A stretch of 18,047 nucleotides of DNA from Sediminibacterium sp. (GTDB lineage: Bacteria; Bacteroidota; Bacteroidia; Chitinophagales; Chitinophagaceae). The stretch lies in assembly GCA_017987615.1 (NCBI GenBank), contig JAGNTI010000008.1, positions 1-18,047 on the forward strand, written 5' to 3'. Of the stretch, positions 16,862-18,047 are shown in pieces. Numbering within the stretch: the first letter of the stretch is position 1; every line of letters starts with the position of its first letter. Below the pieces are notes generated by a model, which did no database searches, was not told the DNA's origin, and was given only the letters and a program-made list of their open reading frames with translations. Made by a program: the position numbers and the translations under genes.

Positions 16862-17554
16862 TTAGTTCATTAATGATTTTGTGTCTAACATAATGCCAGG
16901 ACTCATGGAGCTAGCCATGCTTACACCTTTGATGTAAGTTCCTTTAGAAGAAGATGGCTTTAACTTAATAATAGCGTTGATTAATTCTGTGCTATTTTCA
17001 GCAAGCTTATCTGGTGCAAAAGAGATACGTCCAATTGAAGCATGAACAATACCTGCTTTATCAACCTTGAAAGCAATTTTACCACCTTTTACTTCATTAA
17101 CAGCTGCTGCTACATCGTTTGTAACAGTACCTGTTTTAGGGTTTGGCATTAAGTTACGTGGACCTAATACTTTACCTAATTTACCAATCTTAGGCATTAC
17201 TGCTGGCGTTGCAATGATTACATCCATATCAACCCAACCGCTTTCGATCTTTGCAATAAATTCATCAAGACCCACATAATCAGCACCTGCTTCTTTAGCT
17301 GATGCTTCTTTATCTGGAGTACAAAGAACTAATACTTTTTTTGTTTTACCAGTACCGTGTGGTAATGATACAGTACCTCTAACTTGTTGGTCTGCTTTTT
17401 TAGGATCTACACCTAAACGAATGTGTAAATCTACAGAGCTATCAAATTTTGTACAGTTAATTTCTTTTACAAGTGTAGACGCTTCTTTAAGGGAATAAGA
17501 TTTGTTTTTATCCACCTTTGTAACTGCTACTTTTCTTTTTTTAGTAAGTGACAT
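16862..17554 (-). CDS. rplA: 50S ribosomal protein L1
   Basis: L1 forms the mobile L1 stalk near the ribosomal E site and takes part in tRNA exit. The 230-residue protein has normal bacterial length. It shows the two-domain pattern of the family: [20 protein letters not shown] near the start, the inserted Rossmann-like domain in the middle with [16 protein letters not shown], and the closing domain with [20 protein letters not shown]. In E. coli L1 represses the rplK-rplA mRNA by binding its leader; the leader here would lie mostly beyond the right window edge, so this cannot be checked. It starts 25 bases after rplK in an A/T-rich spacer. Confidence 0.97.
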   Translation of the reverse strand: MSLTKKRKVAVTKVDKNKSYSLKEASTLVKEINCTKFDSSVDLHIRLGVDPKKADQQVRGTVSLPHGTGKTKKVLVLCTPDKEASAKEAGADYVGLDEFIAKIESGWVDMDVIIATPAVMPKIGKLGKVLGPRNLMPNPKTGTVTNDVAAAVNEVKGGKIAFKVDKAGIVHASIGRISFAPDKLAENSTELINAIIKLKPSSSKGTYIKGVSMASSMSPGIMLDTKSLMN

Positions 17555-17579
17555 TTTTTAATAATTAAAGGTGAATAAA

Positions 17580-18023
17580 TTAATTTTCCCAAGGAGCTTG
17601 GCCATCAACTGTGATACCCATACTACGTGCAGTACCTGCCACCATGCTCATTGCACTGTGAAGGGTAAATGCATTTAAGTCAGCCATCTTGTCTTTTGCG
17701 ATTTCTTCTACTTGCGCCCAGGTAACTTTACCCACTTTTTGACGGTTGCTTTCTTTAGATCCTTTTTGGATTTTAGCAGCTTCCATTAATTGTACAGGTG
17801 CTGGTGCAGTTTTGATGATAAAGTCGAAAGACTTGTCTGCGTAGACAGTAATTAAAACAGGAACAACTTTTCCTTGTTTGTCTTGAGTTCTAGCATTAAA
17901 CTGCTTACAGAACTCCATGATGTTTACACCCTTAGAACCAAGGGCCGGACCTACTGGAGGTGCAGGGTTGGCTTGACCGCCTTTAACCTGCAGCTTTACA
18001 TAGCCTGTGATTTCTTTAGCCAT
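17580..18023 (-). CDS. rplK: 50S ribosomal protein L11
   Basis: L11 binds 23S rRNA at the GTPase-associated centre, next to the L7/L12 stalk, and is needed for RelA activation and thiostrepton action in bacteria studied. The 147-residue protein has two domains: the N-terminal domain with [20 protein letters not shown], whose prolines form the thiostrepton-linked loop, and the C-terminal rRNA-binding domain from about residue 75 with [15 protein letters not shown] and DLNA, ending in [15 protein letters not shown]. It is the most upstream gene seen of the rplK-rplA-rplJ-rplL block; nusG and secE commonly precede it but would lie outside the window. Only 24 bases of upstream sequence are visible, including an A-run before the ATG. 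Confidence 0.97.
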   Translation of the reverse strand: MAKEITGYVKLQVKGGQANPAPPVGPALGSKGVNIMEFCKQFNARTQDKQGKVVPVLITVYADKSFDFIIKTAPAPVQLMEAAKIQKGSKESNRQKVGKVTWAQVEEIAKDKMADLNAFTLHSAMSMVAGTARSMGITVDGQAPWEN

Positions 18024-18047
18024 TTTTTTTTGATTTAATTGGTTATA

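Noticed and set aside
1..18047. Search for mobile elements, CRISPR arrays, tRNA or rRNA genes, toxin-antitoxin or defence genes
   Set aside because: Nothing supportable was seen; nearly all sequence is covered by conserved housekeeping genes on one strand.

Overview
The window reads as a chromosomal core segment of a member of the Bacteroidota, possibly Chitinophagales (family-level placement is a guess). Three things suggest this. Two promoters match the Bacteroidota form TTTG-N19-21-TAnnTTTG (exactly before rpoB, nearly so before the trp leader). No start codon is preceded by a recognisable Shine-Dalgarno sequence; many have A/T-rich upstream sequence instead. RpoB (1267 aa) and RpoC (1427 aa) have the lengths I expect for this phylum. 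All genes lie on the minus strand, so transcription runs from high to low coordinates. I saw no mobile element, CRISPR array, tRNA, rRNA or broken gene.

From right to left (transcription order), the first block is rplK, rplA, rplJ and rplL (ribosomal proteins L11, L1, L10, L7/L12), closed by a strong hairpin terminator. A 339-base gap follows, holding that terminator and a good promoter that starts rpoB and rpoC. A 14-bp perfect hairpin ends rpoC. Next comes an OmpH/Skp-like coiled-coil protein with its own terminator, whose U-tract runs into the start codon of an APC-family amino acid permease. The permease, a heptose-7-phosphate kinase (rfaE1/hldA), an isoaspartyl peptidase/asparaginase and ispD are packed with gaps of 0 to 14 bases and look like one operon.

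The left end is a tryptophan operon, trpE, trpG and trpD, with trpD cut by the window edge. Between ispD and trpE lies the most interesting element of the window: a complete ribosome-mediated attenuator. It has a promoter, a 19-residue leader peptide with three consecutive Trp codons, a competing antiterminator pairing, and a GC-rich terminator followed by a U-rich tract. The predicted transcription start falls almost on the leader ATG, so the leader peptide may be translated from a leaderless or nearly leaderless mRNA.

Overall this is housekeeping DNA (translation, transcription, envelope, isoprenoid and tryptophan synthesis). Its novelty lies mainly in the regulatory RNA structures between genes and in a long Ala/Glu/Pro-rich tail on L10.
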